Positions 26,588 through 34,071 of a DNA stretch of 64,000 nucleotides are shown here, piece after piece. The position numbers and the translations under genes are program-made. The first letter of the stretch is position 1. Each line of letters begins with the position of its first letter. The DNA lies in contig NZ_CDBR01000093.1 in assembly GCF_000819685.1 (NCBI RefSeq), positions 62,001-126,000 on the forward strand. The letters are read 5' to 3'. The stretch comes from Aeromonas allosaccharophila (GTDB taxonomy: Bacteria; Pseudomonadota; Gammaproteobacteria; Enterobacterales; Aeromonadaceae). The notes beneath the pieces are model-generated. The model saw only the letters and a program-made list of their open reading frames with translations, was not told where the DNA came from and made no database searches.

Positions 26588-26958
26588 CAGGCAAAAACCC
26601 AGACGCGAGAGAGAACGTAAGTGAGGACGGTAACGGTCAGGGTGGCGATGACCACCGGCAGCAGACCGGAGAGCCCCGCAAACAGCAGGCCGCTCAGGAT
26701 CAGGTTACGCACCGCCAGCGAGAAGAGGGCGACCAGCAGAAACTTGCTGGCGGCTCCCTGCTTCTGGAAGGTGATGTAGCGGTGACCAAAGAAGGAGAAC
26801 CAGAACGCGATGGCAAAGGCCAACGTGGTAACCAGGTGCTCCGAGATGGTTGGCCAGGTATGAAACAGTGCGATGGAGGTGCCAAGGTCGACGAGGGTAG
26901 CCCCCCCGCCGACAAAACCGAAACGTACCAGCCGCCAGAATTCCTCGCGGGAGATCAT
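26587..26958 (-). CDS. GtrA-family membrane protein (lipid-linked sugar flippase)
   Basis: A 123-residue protein with four membrane helices, beginning FWRLVRFGFVGGGATLVDLG and containing the family signature FWFSFFGHRYITFQ. GtrA proteins are proposed to move undecaprenyl-phosphate-linked sugars across the inner membrane. It is coupled by ATGA overlaps to the glycosyltransferase genes on both sides. Confidence 0.9.
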   Translation of the reverse strand: MISREEFWRLVRFGFVGGGATLVDLGTSIALFHTWPTISEHLVTTLAFAIAFWFSFFGHRYITFQKQGAASKFLLVALFSLAVRNLILSGLLFAGLSGLLPVVIATLTVTVLTYVLSRVWVFA

Positions 26959-27974
26959 TGAGGCGCTTGCTCCTGCTGCTCTTGCGGATTGCTTTCAGCG
27001 TTCTGCGGTTTGGCCGCATCCTGCTTGGCATACTGGCCATAGACCCCTTCAATGAGGTAGACCGGACGCTGTTTCACTTCCACGAACATGCGGCCGATGT
27101 ACTCGCCGATGATGCCGAGCGACAACAGCTGGATACCGCCGAGGAACAGCACCACGGACATCAGGGAGGCGTAACCGGGCACGTCGATGCCGAAGAAGAC
27201 CACCTGGGTCACGATCTTGAGGATATACAGGAAGGCGACGAAGGAGACGCCGACACCCACATAGCTCCAGACCCGCAGCGGCCAGCTGGAGAAGCTGAGC
27301 AGACCGTCGAGGGCGAAGTTCCACAGTTTCCAGTAGTTGAACTTGGTTTCACCGGCGTGACGGGCCGGGCGCTCGTAGGGGACGCCAACGGCACGGAAAC
27401 CGGCCCAGGCAAACAGACCCTTCATGAAGCGGTTGCGCTCCGGCAGCAGCTTGATCGCCTCGACCACGCGACGGTCGATCAGGCGGAAGTCACCGGCGTT
27501 CTCCGGCAGCTTGGTGCTGGTGGAGAGGGCGTTGAAGAAGCGGTAGAAGCCACCGGCCGTCACGCGTTTCATCGGGGTATCGGCGCTGCGATCGACGCGG
27601 ATGCCGTAGACGGTGTCGTAGTCACCGGTCTGCCACAGTTTGACGAATTCCAGGATCAGGGCGGGAGGATCTTGCAGATCCACGTCCATCGGCACGATGG
27701 CATCCCCTTTGGCCTGATGCAGACCGGCAGTCAGGGCCGCCTCTTTACCGAAGTTGCGCGCCAGGTTGACCAGTGTCACGCGCGGGTCACGGGCGATGGC
27801 CTGTTCGACCACTTCACGGGTGCGGTCACGGCTGCCATCGTTGACGAATACAATTTCAAGCTGGTCTTTCAGCGGGGCCAGTTCGTTGTCTATCGCGTTG
27901 ATGAAGGCATCGATGCTCTCTTCCTCGTTGTAAACGGGAACGACCAGAGAGAGTCGAAAATCTGGATGCGACAT
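26955..27974 (-). CDS. GtrB-like polyprenyl-phosphate glycosyltransferase (GT2)
   Basis: A 339-residue protein. The GT2 domain (1-230) has SLVVPVYNEEESIDAF, the nucleotide-sugar VNDGSRDRT, the metal-binding DVDLQDPP and the late QR-type FMKGLFAW. Two C-terminal membrane helices (about 240-265 and 275-300) anchor it, followed by IGEYIGRMFVEVKQRP, typical of the DPM/GtrB group, and a hydrophilic tail rich in Q and E. It would transfer a hexose from a nucleotide sugar to undecaprenyl phosphate on the cytoplasmic face. It is first in the coupled gtrB-gtrA-GT operon. Confidence 0.92.
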   Translation of the reverse strand: MSHPDFRLSLVVPVYNEEESIDAFINAIDNELAPLKDQLEIVFVNDGSRDRTREVVEQAIARDPRVTLVNLARNFGKEAALTAGLHQAKGDAIVPMDVDLQDPPALILEFVKLWQTGDYDTVYGIRVDRSADTPMKRVTAGGFYRFFNALSTSTKLPENAGDFRLIDRRVVEAIKLLPERNRFMKGLFAWAGFRAVGVPYERPARHAGETKFNYWKLWNFALDGLLSFSSWPLRVWSYVGVGVSFVAFLYILKIVTQVVFFGIDVPGYASLMSVVLFLGGIQLLSLGIIGEYIGRMFVEVKQRPVYLIEGVYGQYAKQDAAKPQNAESNPQEQQEQAPQ

Positions 27975-28029
27975 AAGAACGTCCTTATTTGGGATAGTTG
28001 TTTTTATAAAATGGTATTCGGGGCAAGGA

Positions 28030-28575
28030 TCACTGGGCTACGGTCAAACGTACCGACTGCACATTGATGGGGGTCGGGGCCGAGAGCGCCAGAAAATTGG
28101 GGTGCTTGGGGTCTGCCGTGAGCGAGTCGCCGGGCAGACTGAGACGGATTTCGTTGATACCCGCCTTGGCCAGTTTCACCGTGGTGGTGAAGTCGTGACC
28201 CAGCGCCACTTTCAACAGGGCCCCGGCTTGCGGGCTGTTGATGCGGGCGTGTACGGTGAGCTGATCCGGATTGGCCGCCTGTTTGGGCAGCACGAAATAG
28301 AGACCGCCCTGACCGCTGAGCAGGGTGCCTTCATCGCTCGGCTTCTTGGCCCAGCCTTCGCTGGAGAGAAAGCGGCTCGGCTTGGTCAGATTGAGCTCGT
28401 TACCCGGCTGATAGGTCATGCTGGAGTTGTGTTCCCAGAAGCGGGTTTTGCCTTCCAGATAATAGAGTTTGTAGGCCAGGCTCACGTTGGGGTGAGCAGC
28501 CAGATAGAGGGTGTAAAGATAAAAACCGCTTAACGCCAGAATGGCAGTCAAAAAACCGAACTTTTTGTACGTCAT
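28030..28575 (-). CDS. Membrane-anchored protein of unknown function upstream of gtrB
   Basis: A 181-residue protein I do not recognise. It has one N-terminal membrane helix (MTYKKFGFLTAILALSGFYL) and an otherwise extracytoplasmic domain with beta-strand character, for example GTLLSGQGGLYFVLPKQA and a C-terminal INVQSVRLTVAQ. The ATG at 28575 follows a GAGAG ribosome site; an in-frame start at 28620 is possible but unsupported. It precedes gtrB by 55 bp on the same strand without a terminator, so it is probably the first gene of the same operon and may take part in the same surface modification. That role is inference. Confidence 0.7.
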   Translation of the reverse strand: MTYKKFGFLTAILALSGFYLYTLYLAAHPNVSLAYKLYYLEGKTRFWEHNSSMTYQPGNELNLTKPSRFLSSEGWAKKPSDEGTLLSGQGGLYFVLPKQAANPDQLTVHARINSPQAGALLKVALGHDFTTTVKLAKAGINEIRLSLPGDSLTADPKHPNFLALSAPTPINVQSVRLTVAQ

Positions 28576-28898
28576 ATCACTCTCTACGCCTGACAGAATT
28601 GGTAGGCCGATGTCGCGCATATGCTAATCCAATTGCAAAAAAAGCATAGTGGATCACAAAAAAATATTTGGTCACATATTAACCCCTTTTTCCCTCTGTT
28701 CCAAATGTTGCTGTTTGCTGGTCAAACAAGGCTGGCGGGGCGCAAGTAGCCAGTGGCAAGGGGCGCTCCGGCAGGCAGTTTGGCAGATAGAGATACATTG
28801 CTGCGTCATTTTCTAGCGGATGCGATAGTCCGCTGGCCTCTATCGCCATTTTGCAGGGGGCGATTTATGATGACTCACCTTTTCGTCAAGGATGACCT
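28576..28898. promoter_or_regulatory. Divergent region upstream of the gtr operon and a solute-binding protein
   Basis: About 320 bp without a gene. Positions 28621-28700 are AT-rich with several A and T runs and should hold the leftward promoter of the gtr operon; I see no defined operator. The rightward gene at 28899 has a GGATG/AGGAT ribosome site. Confidence 0.4.
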
Positions 28899-29663
28899 AT
28901 GAAGTGGCTCTCCCTCTCTCTGCTGTTTGGATTATGGGCGCCAATGGCCTTTGCCAAGGCGCTTTGCCCCGAGCCCATTCAGGTCGGTTACGATAACTGG
29001 CCCCCTTACCATTACTATGAGGCTGACTCACCGCAACAGGTGCGCGGTTATGCCGTCGAGGTGCTGACGGCCGTGCTCACCGCCATGCACTGCAAGGTCA
29101 ACTATGTGGAGCTGCCCTGGAAGCGGGTACTGCATGAGATGGAGTTCGGCGAGATAGACATGGCAATGGAGGCAAACATCAACGATGAGCGCGCCCGTTA
29201 TGCCTGGTTTTCCGACTCCTACAACCCGGGACGCACCTTGCTGTGGGTCAGCAAGGGCAGCCACTATCCCGAGCAGGATCTGGCGAGCTGGCTGGCCAAG
29301 GGGTACTCCCTCGGCGTCACCAAAGAGTACTTTTATGGGGATGAGGTGATGTCGCTGCTCGGCCGATATGCCAAACAGGTGAGTGCGGTAAGCGACAAGC
29401 AGAATTACGAGAAGCTGGCCCGCGGGCGCATCGACGGTTTCCTCGGCGACATGCTGGCGACACCCAGCGCCCTTAACAAGGAGGGGCTGAGTAGTCAGTT
29501 TGTTGCTCATCCCATGGTGGTGTATGAATCGCCGAGCTTTTTCATGTTTAGCAAGCGCAGTTTTTCGCCGCAGTTCTTGCAACAATTCAACCAGAGGTTA
29601 GCCGCGTTCAAGGAGACGGATGCCTATGACATTATCTGGCAACGTTATGGCCCCGGGCGCTAG
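28899..29663 (+). CDS. Periplasmic solute-binding protein, family 3 (amino-acid type)
   Basis: A 254-residue exported protein. The signal peptide MKWLSLSLLFGLWAPMAFAK leads into ...CPEPIQVGYDNWPPYHYYEADSPQ and GYAVEVLTAVLTAMHCKVNYVELPWKRVLHEMEFGEIDMAME, the lobe-1 signature of family 3 binding proteins; SFFMFSKRSFSPQFLQQFNQRL closes the fold. No permease or ATPase gene is next to it, so it may be an orphan, or a sensor-like binding protein of the kind common in gammaproteobacteria. The ligand is unknown. Confidence 0.8.
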   Translation: MKWLSLSLLFGLWAPMAFAKALCPEPIQVGYDNWPPYHYYEADSPQQVRGYAVEVLTAVLTAMHCKVNYVELPWKRVLHEMEFGEIDMAMEANINDERARYAWFSDSYNPGRTLLWVSKGSHYPEQDLASWLAKGYSLGVTKEYFYGDEVMSLLGRYAKQVSAVSDKQNYEKLARGRIDGFLGDMLATPSALNKEGLSSQFVAHPMVVYESPSFFMFSKRSFSPQFLQQFNQRLAAFKETDAYDIIWQRYGPGR

Positions 29664-29755
29664 CAAAGTATTGGCCGTTCACGCATCATGAGCGGCCTGA
29701 GCATCGGGTCTGCCGGTCAGGCCTGACAGAGTGAACAAACCGTTTTGAGGTATTC

Positions 29756-31240
29756 ATGGGGATGAAGTATTGGCTGGCTCTTGCCAATCTGGTGTGGCTG
29801 GGATGTTTGCCCGCCGGCGCGGTACATGCGACCGAAGCACAAGTAGTGGTGGCGGCCAGTGAAACCGGGCATGACTGGTATCAGGGCCGTCGGGCCGAAC
29901 AGGCCCGTGTCGAGCTGGAGCAGCAGTTGCAAGAGGCTGTGCTGGCTCAGCTGCACCCCGATTTTTTCACCTTGTGGAAGCGCCTGCAGGCCGCCCCTGC
30001 CGCCAAGCGTGGCGCCATCTATGATGACATTTTTGCCAAGCTGAGCCGTTTCCAGCATGCCTGGCGGGGGATGGATCTGGTCTCTCGCGAGCAGATGAAG
30101 ACCCTCAAGCTCGATTTGAATCGCCCTGTGGTGACCAAGCCCGGCAGTGATGACCTGCTCACCCAGGTGAAATCCCTGCGCCCCCAGGTGGCGGAATACG
30201 AGGCGGTGCGGGCCAAAGTGCACAAGCTGCTGGCGATGCCGATGGCCAGCAAGTGGCCGACCCTTGATATGCCGACCCTGCGGGCCGGAGAGAGCGCCGC
30301 CGAGCTTGGCCAGATCCGCGCCATGCTCAACGAGCTGGGCGACAGTGCCCCGAGCCATGGTGATCTGATTTACGATGGCGATACCGAGCAGGCCATCAAA
30401 CAGTTCCAGCGTCGTCATGGCCTTACCGCTGATGGCATCATCGGCCGTCAGACTCGCTCCTGGCTCAATACCGGCCCGCAAGTGCGCGCCAGCCTGCTGC
30501 TGCGCAACCTGTGGCGTCGCGATCTGGTGGATCAGCTCGCCGCTGGCCGCTACGTGCTGGTCAATATTCCCGACTACCGCCTGAGTGTGGTGGAGTCCGG
30601 CAACGAGGTGTTCACCAGCCGGGTCATCGTCGGCAAGGAGCAGCGGGCCACCCCCATTCTGGCCAGCGAAATTCGCTCCATCGTGCTCAACCCCTCCTGG
30701 CATGTGCCGCGCTCGATCCTGAGCAAGGACATTCTGCCCAAGCTCGGCCGTGATCCTGCCTACCTCAATCGTGAGCAGTTCGAGGTGATCGACAGCGAGG
30801 GTAACCCGGTGCAGTTCACCGAAGAGGGTTGGCATCAGGCGCTGGCCGCCGGTTTCCCCTATCGCCTGCGGCAAAAACCGGGTGATCACAATGCCCTGGG
30901 GCGCTACAAGTTCTACCTGCCCAACAATGACGCCATCTATCTGCACTCCACTCCGCGCAAGGCGCTGTTCGAGCAGGGGGCGCGCGCCTTCAGTTCGGGC
31001 TGCATCCGGGTGGAACATGCGGACGATCTGGCCGAGCTGTTGCTGGCCGATTCCCGCTATCAGCCGGACAAGGTGGCCAATATCCTCAAGGAGAGCCAGA
31101 CCAAATGGTTGCCGCTCACCACGCCGATCCCGGTCTTTACCGTCTACTGGAGCAGCTGGATCGACGAAAATGGTCGCCAGCAACTGCGCAACGACATCTA
31201 CGGATTTGATCGGGTCAGCTTCCAGAGCCGCCTGCTGTGA
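29756..31240 (+). CDS. L,D-transpeptidase, LdtD (YcbB)-like
   Basis: A 494-residue periplasmic enzyme with a signal peptide of about 24 residues. A peptidoglycan-binding-1 domain lies at about 197-237 (DLIYDGDTEQAIKQFQRRHGLTADGIIGRQTRSWL). The YkuD catalytic domain at about 260-430 has the HxnSxGC motif (YLHSTPRKALF...FSSGCIRVEHADDLAEL; Cys about 416). It forms 3-3 crosslinks and other meso-diaminopimelate bonds in peptidoglycan. E. coli YcbB is longer (615 aa), so the N-terminal part is reduced. The next gene is mepK, the same neighbour as in E. coli. An ATG two codons downstream lacks a proper ribosome site. Confidence 0.88.
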   Translation: MGMKYWLALANLVWLGCLPAGAVHATEAQVVVAASETGHDWYQGRRAEQARVELEQQLQEAVLAQLHPDFFTLWKRLQAAPAAKRGAIYDDIFAKLSRFQHAWRGMDLVSREQMKTLKLDLNRPVVTKPGSDDLLTQVKSLRPQVAEYEAVRAKVHKLLAMPMASKWPTLDMPTLRAGESAAELGQIRAMLNELGDSAPSHGDLIYDGDTEQAIKQFQRRHGLTADGIIGRQTRSWLNTGPQVRASLLLRNLWRRDLVDQLAAGRYVLVNIPDYRLSVVESGNEVFTSRVIVGKEQRATPILASEIRSIVLNPSWHVPRSILSKDILPKLGRDPAYLNREQFEVIDSEGNPVQFTEEGWHQALAAGFPYRLRQKPGDHNALGRYKFYLPNNDAIYLHSTPRKALFEQGARAFSSGCIRVEHADDLAELLLADSRYQPDKVANILKESQTKWLPLTTPIPVFTVYWSSWIDENGRQQLRNDIYGFDRVSFQSRLL

Positions 31241-31255
31241 TCCCTGCCACAGAGT

Positions 31256-31284
31256 GAAAAGCCCGGCCTGTGCCGGGCTTTTCT
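31256..31284 (+). terminator. Terminator after the L,D-transpeptidase
   Basis: AAAAGCCCGGC / GCCGGGCTTTT hairpin. Confidence 0.88.
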
Positions 31285-31387
31285 ATGGGCGATTGAGGTT
31301 TGACAGGGCCCCCCGCCGGAGGGTAGTTTCAAGCGCCTGTATGACATTCACTCAGTGAGCTTATTCACCTTTTCGCTTGAATCTGCG

Positions 31388-31948
31388 ATGGACGAACCCC
31401 TTATGCTGGAACAAGAGATAAGTCGACGTCGCCTGTTGTTGGGAGCCGGTTGCCTGCTGGGCTGCTCGCTGATCTCCTTCCCTGCACTGGCAAGCCGCAG
31501 TACCACCGGGCGTGAACTCAGTTTCTTCAATCTCAATACCGGCGAGCGGGTGCGCGCCAGCTATTGGGAGAACGGCCACTATCTGAGCGACGGATTGGCC
31601 GAGCTCAACCACATCTTCCGCGATTACCGGCGCAATGAAGTGTTCAACATCGACAAGAAGCTGTTTGATCAGCTATTCCTGTTGCAGCACAAGCTGGGTC
31701 GGCGCAGCGAAATCCAGCTGATCTCCGGCTATCGCGCCCCGGCCACCAATCGCCAGAAGCGTCACAAGAGCCGCGGCGTGGCCAAGCACAGCTACCACAC
31801 CCTCGGGCAGGCGGTGGATGTGCGGATCCCCGGCGTTCAGCTGGCCCATCTGCGCAAGGCGGCCCTCAATCTCAAGGTGGGTGGCGTCGGCTACTATCCC
31901 CGTGACAACTTTGTTCACCTCGATACTGGCCCGGTTCGCAGCTGGTAA
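31388..31948 (+). CDS. mepK: Murein endopeptidase MepK (YcbK, M15/DUF882)
   Basis: A 186-residue protein. The N-terminus SRRRLLLGAGCLLG is a twin-arginine (Tat) signal. The catalytic part has LISGYRAPATNRQKRHKSRGVAKHSYHTLGQAVDVRIP (zinc ligands His and Asp) and GVGYYPRDNFVHLDTGPVRSW (third His), almost the E. coli YcbK C-terminus. MepK cuts 3-3 and 3-4 crosslinks, which fits its position after the L,D-transpeptidase gene. Starts at 31388 (chosen) and 31403 are both possible, neither with a strong ribosome site; a GTG at 31355 is less likely. A terminator separates it from the transpeptidase, so it has its own promoter. Confidence 0.88.
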   Translation: MDEPLMLEQEISRRRLLLGAGCLLGCSLISFPALASRSTTGRELSFFNLNTGERVRASYWENGHYLSDGLAELNHIFRDYRRNEVFNIDKKLFDQLFLLQHKLGRRSEIQLISGYRAPATNRQKRHKSRGVAKHSYHTLGQAVDVRIPGVQLAHLRKAALNLKVGGVGYYPRDNFVHLDTGPVRSW

Positions 31949-31995
31949 AGGGGTTGGCAAGCTGCCAAGCTCTTCCCACCAGTGAGGAGATAGCG

Positions 31996-32247
31996 ATGAA
32001 AAAGATAGTGATTGGCGGCCTGATCGCCCTGTTGTTGACCGGTTGCAGCAAGCTCAACCGTGAAAATTACGACCAGTTGAAGATGGGGATGAGTTACGCC
32101 GAGGCCAGCACCATTCTGGGCAAGGCGGAGCGTTGTGATGATGCCTTGGGCACCACCAGCTGCCTCTGGGGCGGGGAAGGGAAGAACATCAAGATCCGCT
32201 TTATCGCCGACAAGGCGACCTTCTTCAGCTCGGAAGGGATTAACTGA
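31996..32247 (+). CDS. Small lipoprotein (SmpA/DUF3862-like)
   Basis: An 83-residue lipoprotein. MKKIVIGGLIALLLTGC is a lipoprotein signal with the Cys at residue 17. The body (NYDQLKMGMSYAEASTILGKAERCDD... SCLWGGEGKNIKIRFIADKA) has the YxxLKxGMxYxEVxxILG pattern of BamE/DUF3862-type small outer-membrane lipoproteins. The ATG at 31996 follows GAGGAG. It probably forms a unit with mepK 47 bp upstream and ends in a strong terminator. Its specific role is unknown. Confidence 0.82.
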   Translation: MKKIVIGGLIALLLTGCSKLNRENYDQLKMGMSYAEASTILGKAERCDDALGTTSCLWGGEGKNIKIRFIADKATFFSSEGIN

Positions 32248-32264
32248 GTCGCAGACCGTCCATG

Positions 32265-32291
32265 AAAAAAGCGCCGCTCGGGCGCTTTTTT
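32265..32291 (+). terminator. Terminator after the small lipoprotein
   Basis: AAAAAAGCGCC / GGCGCTTTTTT hairpin. Confidence 0.92.
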
Positions 32292-32332
32292 GTTGCTCGC
32301 AATCCAACCTGCCTCGCCAGAAGCTGGCGTAC

Positions 32333-32947
32333 TCAGTGGGTCGCGTACTGATAGTTGAAGGTGGGCAGTCCCCACTTGAAGCGTACCGCCAGCAGCCGCA
32401 GCACAAAGCCGATGCCGATGGCGCCGAAAGCCGCCCAGTCGTTAGGCAGGCCCTGATCCAGAGCCAGACAGTAGAGCGCGGCAGTGATCAGCGAAATGGC
32501 GGCATAGAGCTCGCGGCGAAACACCAGCGGAATGCGCTGGCAGAGCAGATCCCGCAGCACCCCGCCGAAGGCCCCCGTCACCACTGCCATGATGCAGGCA
32601 ATACCGGCACCGTGGCCCATATCCAGCGCACGGGCTGCACCGAAGATGGAGAAGACCACCAGACCCAGCGCATCAAGCGCCATGAACAGCTTGCCGAGAT
32701 AGCGCATCAGGGGAGCGGAAACCACCCCCGCCATCGCAGCGGCGGCAACCAGCAGCACATATTCCGGATGCTCAATCCAGAGCAGCGGATAGTGGCCCAG
32801 CAACACATCGCGAATGGTACCGCCACCGATGGCCGTCGCCGAGGCGATGATCACCACCCCAAACAGATCCATCCGTCGCCGACCCGCGGCCAGCGCGCCG
32901 GTCATCCCTTCGGCCACCAGGCCCACCAAGAAGAGTGCATGTAACAT
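32333..32947 (-). CDS. yicG: TRIC/UPF0126-family membrane protein YicG
   Basis: A 204-residue inner-membrane protein with about seven helices, arranged as two repeats that each contain the family motif ([19 protein letters not shown] and [20 protein letters not shown]). It matches E. coli YicG at [16 protein letters not shown] and elsewhere. Relatives are trimeric cation channels or, from reports on homologues, glycine transporters; the substrate here is not settled. A short promoter region and the cysZ terminator lie upstream. Confidence 0.9.
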   Translation of the reverse strand: MLHALFLVGLVAEGMTGALAAGRRRMDLFGVVIIASATAIGGGTIRDVLLGHYPLLWIEHPEYVLLVAAAAMAGVVSAPLMRYLGKLFMALDALGLVVFSIFGAARALDMGHGAGIACIMAVVTGAFGGVLRDLLCQRIPLVFRRELYAAISLITAALYCLALDQGLPNDWAAFGAIGIGFVLRLLAVRFKWGLPTFNYQYATH

Positions 32948-33046
32948 GAGATATCCCAGGGAGCGAGAAAGGCCCGCATCCTACCAACTCGTGTCATATG
33001 GGACAAGCGTTCGAATACATGCATTAATTTAATTCATGCTAAATGC

Positions 33047-33076
33047 GAAAAAGGCACCGTTTCGGGTGCCTTTTTC
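33047..33076 (-). terminator. Terminator of cysZ
   Basis: GAAAAAGGCACC / GGTGCCTTTTTC hairpin, symmetric and so possibly bidirectional, 17 bases after the cysZ stop. Confidence 0.88.
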
Positions 33077-33093
33077 TAATCAATGTTCAAGGA

Positions 33094-33858
33094 TTAGCGT
33101 CCCAACTGCTGCTGCCGGTAGTGATCGACCCACATGGCGGTGGCGCCACAGATGGCGACCGGCATCACAAAGAGGTTCACCACCGGAATGGCGGAGAAGA
33201 GGGTGACCAGGGCGCCGAAGCTCAGGCACTTGCCACGGCGCTGCTTCAAGGCATCGCGCATGGTGATGAAGCTTATCTTGTGGTTGTCGAACGGATAGTC
33301 GATGTACTGGATCGCCATCATCCAGGCGCTGAACAGGAACCAGAGCACCGGCGCCAGGGTCTGGCCTACCACCGGGATCAGGAACAGGATCAGGCAGCCG
33401 ATAGCCTTGGGCAGGTAATACTTCAGCTTGGTCCATTCGCGGCCGAAGGTGCGCGGCACATCCTTGACGATATCCAGCATGCCGCTGTCATTGGCGGGTT
33501 GGCCGGTGAGGATCTGCTCCACTTTCTCCGCCAGCAGGCCGTTGAAGGGGGCGGCTACCCAGTTGGCGACCGAGCTGAAGATAAAGGAGAAGACCACCAG
33601 GATGGTGATGAGGGCGATGGGCCACAGCAGGTAATCCAGCCAGTCGAGCCAGGCGGGGATCTGCTGATGGAGCCAGGCGAACAGGCCGTCGAGCTGCAGC
33701 AGCAGGGCATAGAAGGCCCCGGCGAACAGCACGAAGTTGACCAGCAGGGGGATCAGCACAAAGGTGCGGATGCCCGGTTGGCGAATAAGGGAAAACCCGC
33801 GCAGGAAGTAGTCTGCACCGCTGATTGAATCTTTGACCATATGGGGTGATTGGCTCAT
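33094..33858 (-). CDS. cysZ: Sulfate permease CysZ
   Basis: A 254-residue inner-membrane protein (E. coli CysZ is 253 aa) that imports sulfate for cysteine synthesis. Characteristic segments are [25 protein letters not shown], the [21 protein letters not shown] cytoplasmic stretch, and [24 protein letters not shown]. The ATG at 33858 follows a GGAG ribosome site; an upstream in-frame start at 33894 would add 12 residues. In E. coli the order is cysK-cysZ-zipA-ligA; here cysZ faces away from smc-zipA-ligA, so the conserved neighbourhood is kept with an inversion and with smc inserted. Confidence 0.93.
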   Translation of the reverse strand: MSQSPHMVKDSISGADYFLRGFSLIRQPGIRTFVLIPLLVNFVLFAGAFYALLLQLDGLFAWLHQQIPAWLDWLDYLLWPIALITILVVFSFIFSSVANWVAAPFNGLLAEKVEQILTGQPANDSGMLDIVKDVPRTFGREWTKLKYYLPKAIGCLILFLIPVVGQTLAPVLWFLFSAWMMAIQYIDYPFDNHKISFITMRDALKQRRGKCLSFGALVTLFSAIPVVNLFVMPVAICGATAMWVDHYRQQQLGR

Positions 33859-33890
33859 GTGAGCTCCATCTATGCATGGGAGAACTGCCA

Positions 33891-34031
33891 GCATATTACA
33901 AACAAGCCTTTGATTTGGTAAAGTCGCCGACTATTCCTTATTTCGTGCCGTGGCGACTGAACATCGGGCATGAATGGGGATGATGCCTGCATATTACAAA
34001 CAAAGCCGGGTCTGGATTTGGTAAAGTCACC
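33891..34031. repeat. Imperfect direct repeat in the cysZ-smc divergent promoter region
   Basis: GCATATTACAAACAA-GCC...TTTGGTAAAGTC occurs at 33891-33928 and again at 33989-34031 (with a few added bases before GATTTGG). The copies start 98 bp apart, and similarity before and after them is weaker. This suggests a local duplication of promoter DNA between the cysZ start (33858) and the smc start (34072). Confidence 0.85.
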
Positions 34032-34071
34032 TGCCCGCCTCCTCTTTATTTAGCCACTGATACAGGTCGCC

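Noticed and set aside
28650-28680. CRP-like sites near the gtr promoter
   Set aside because: TGTGA-like halves are present but in the wrong arrangement for a TGTGA-N6-TCACA palindrome.
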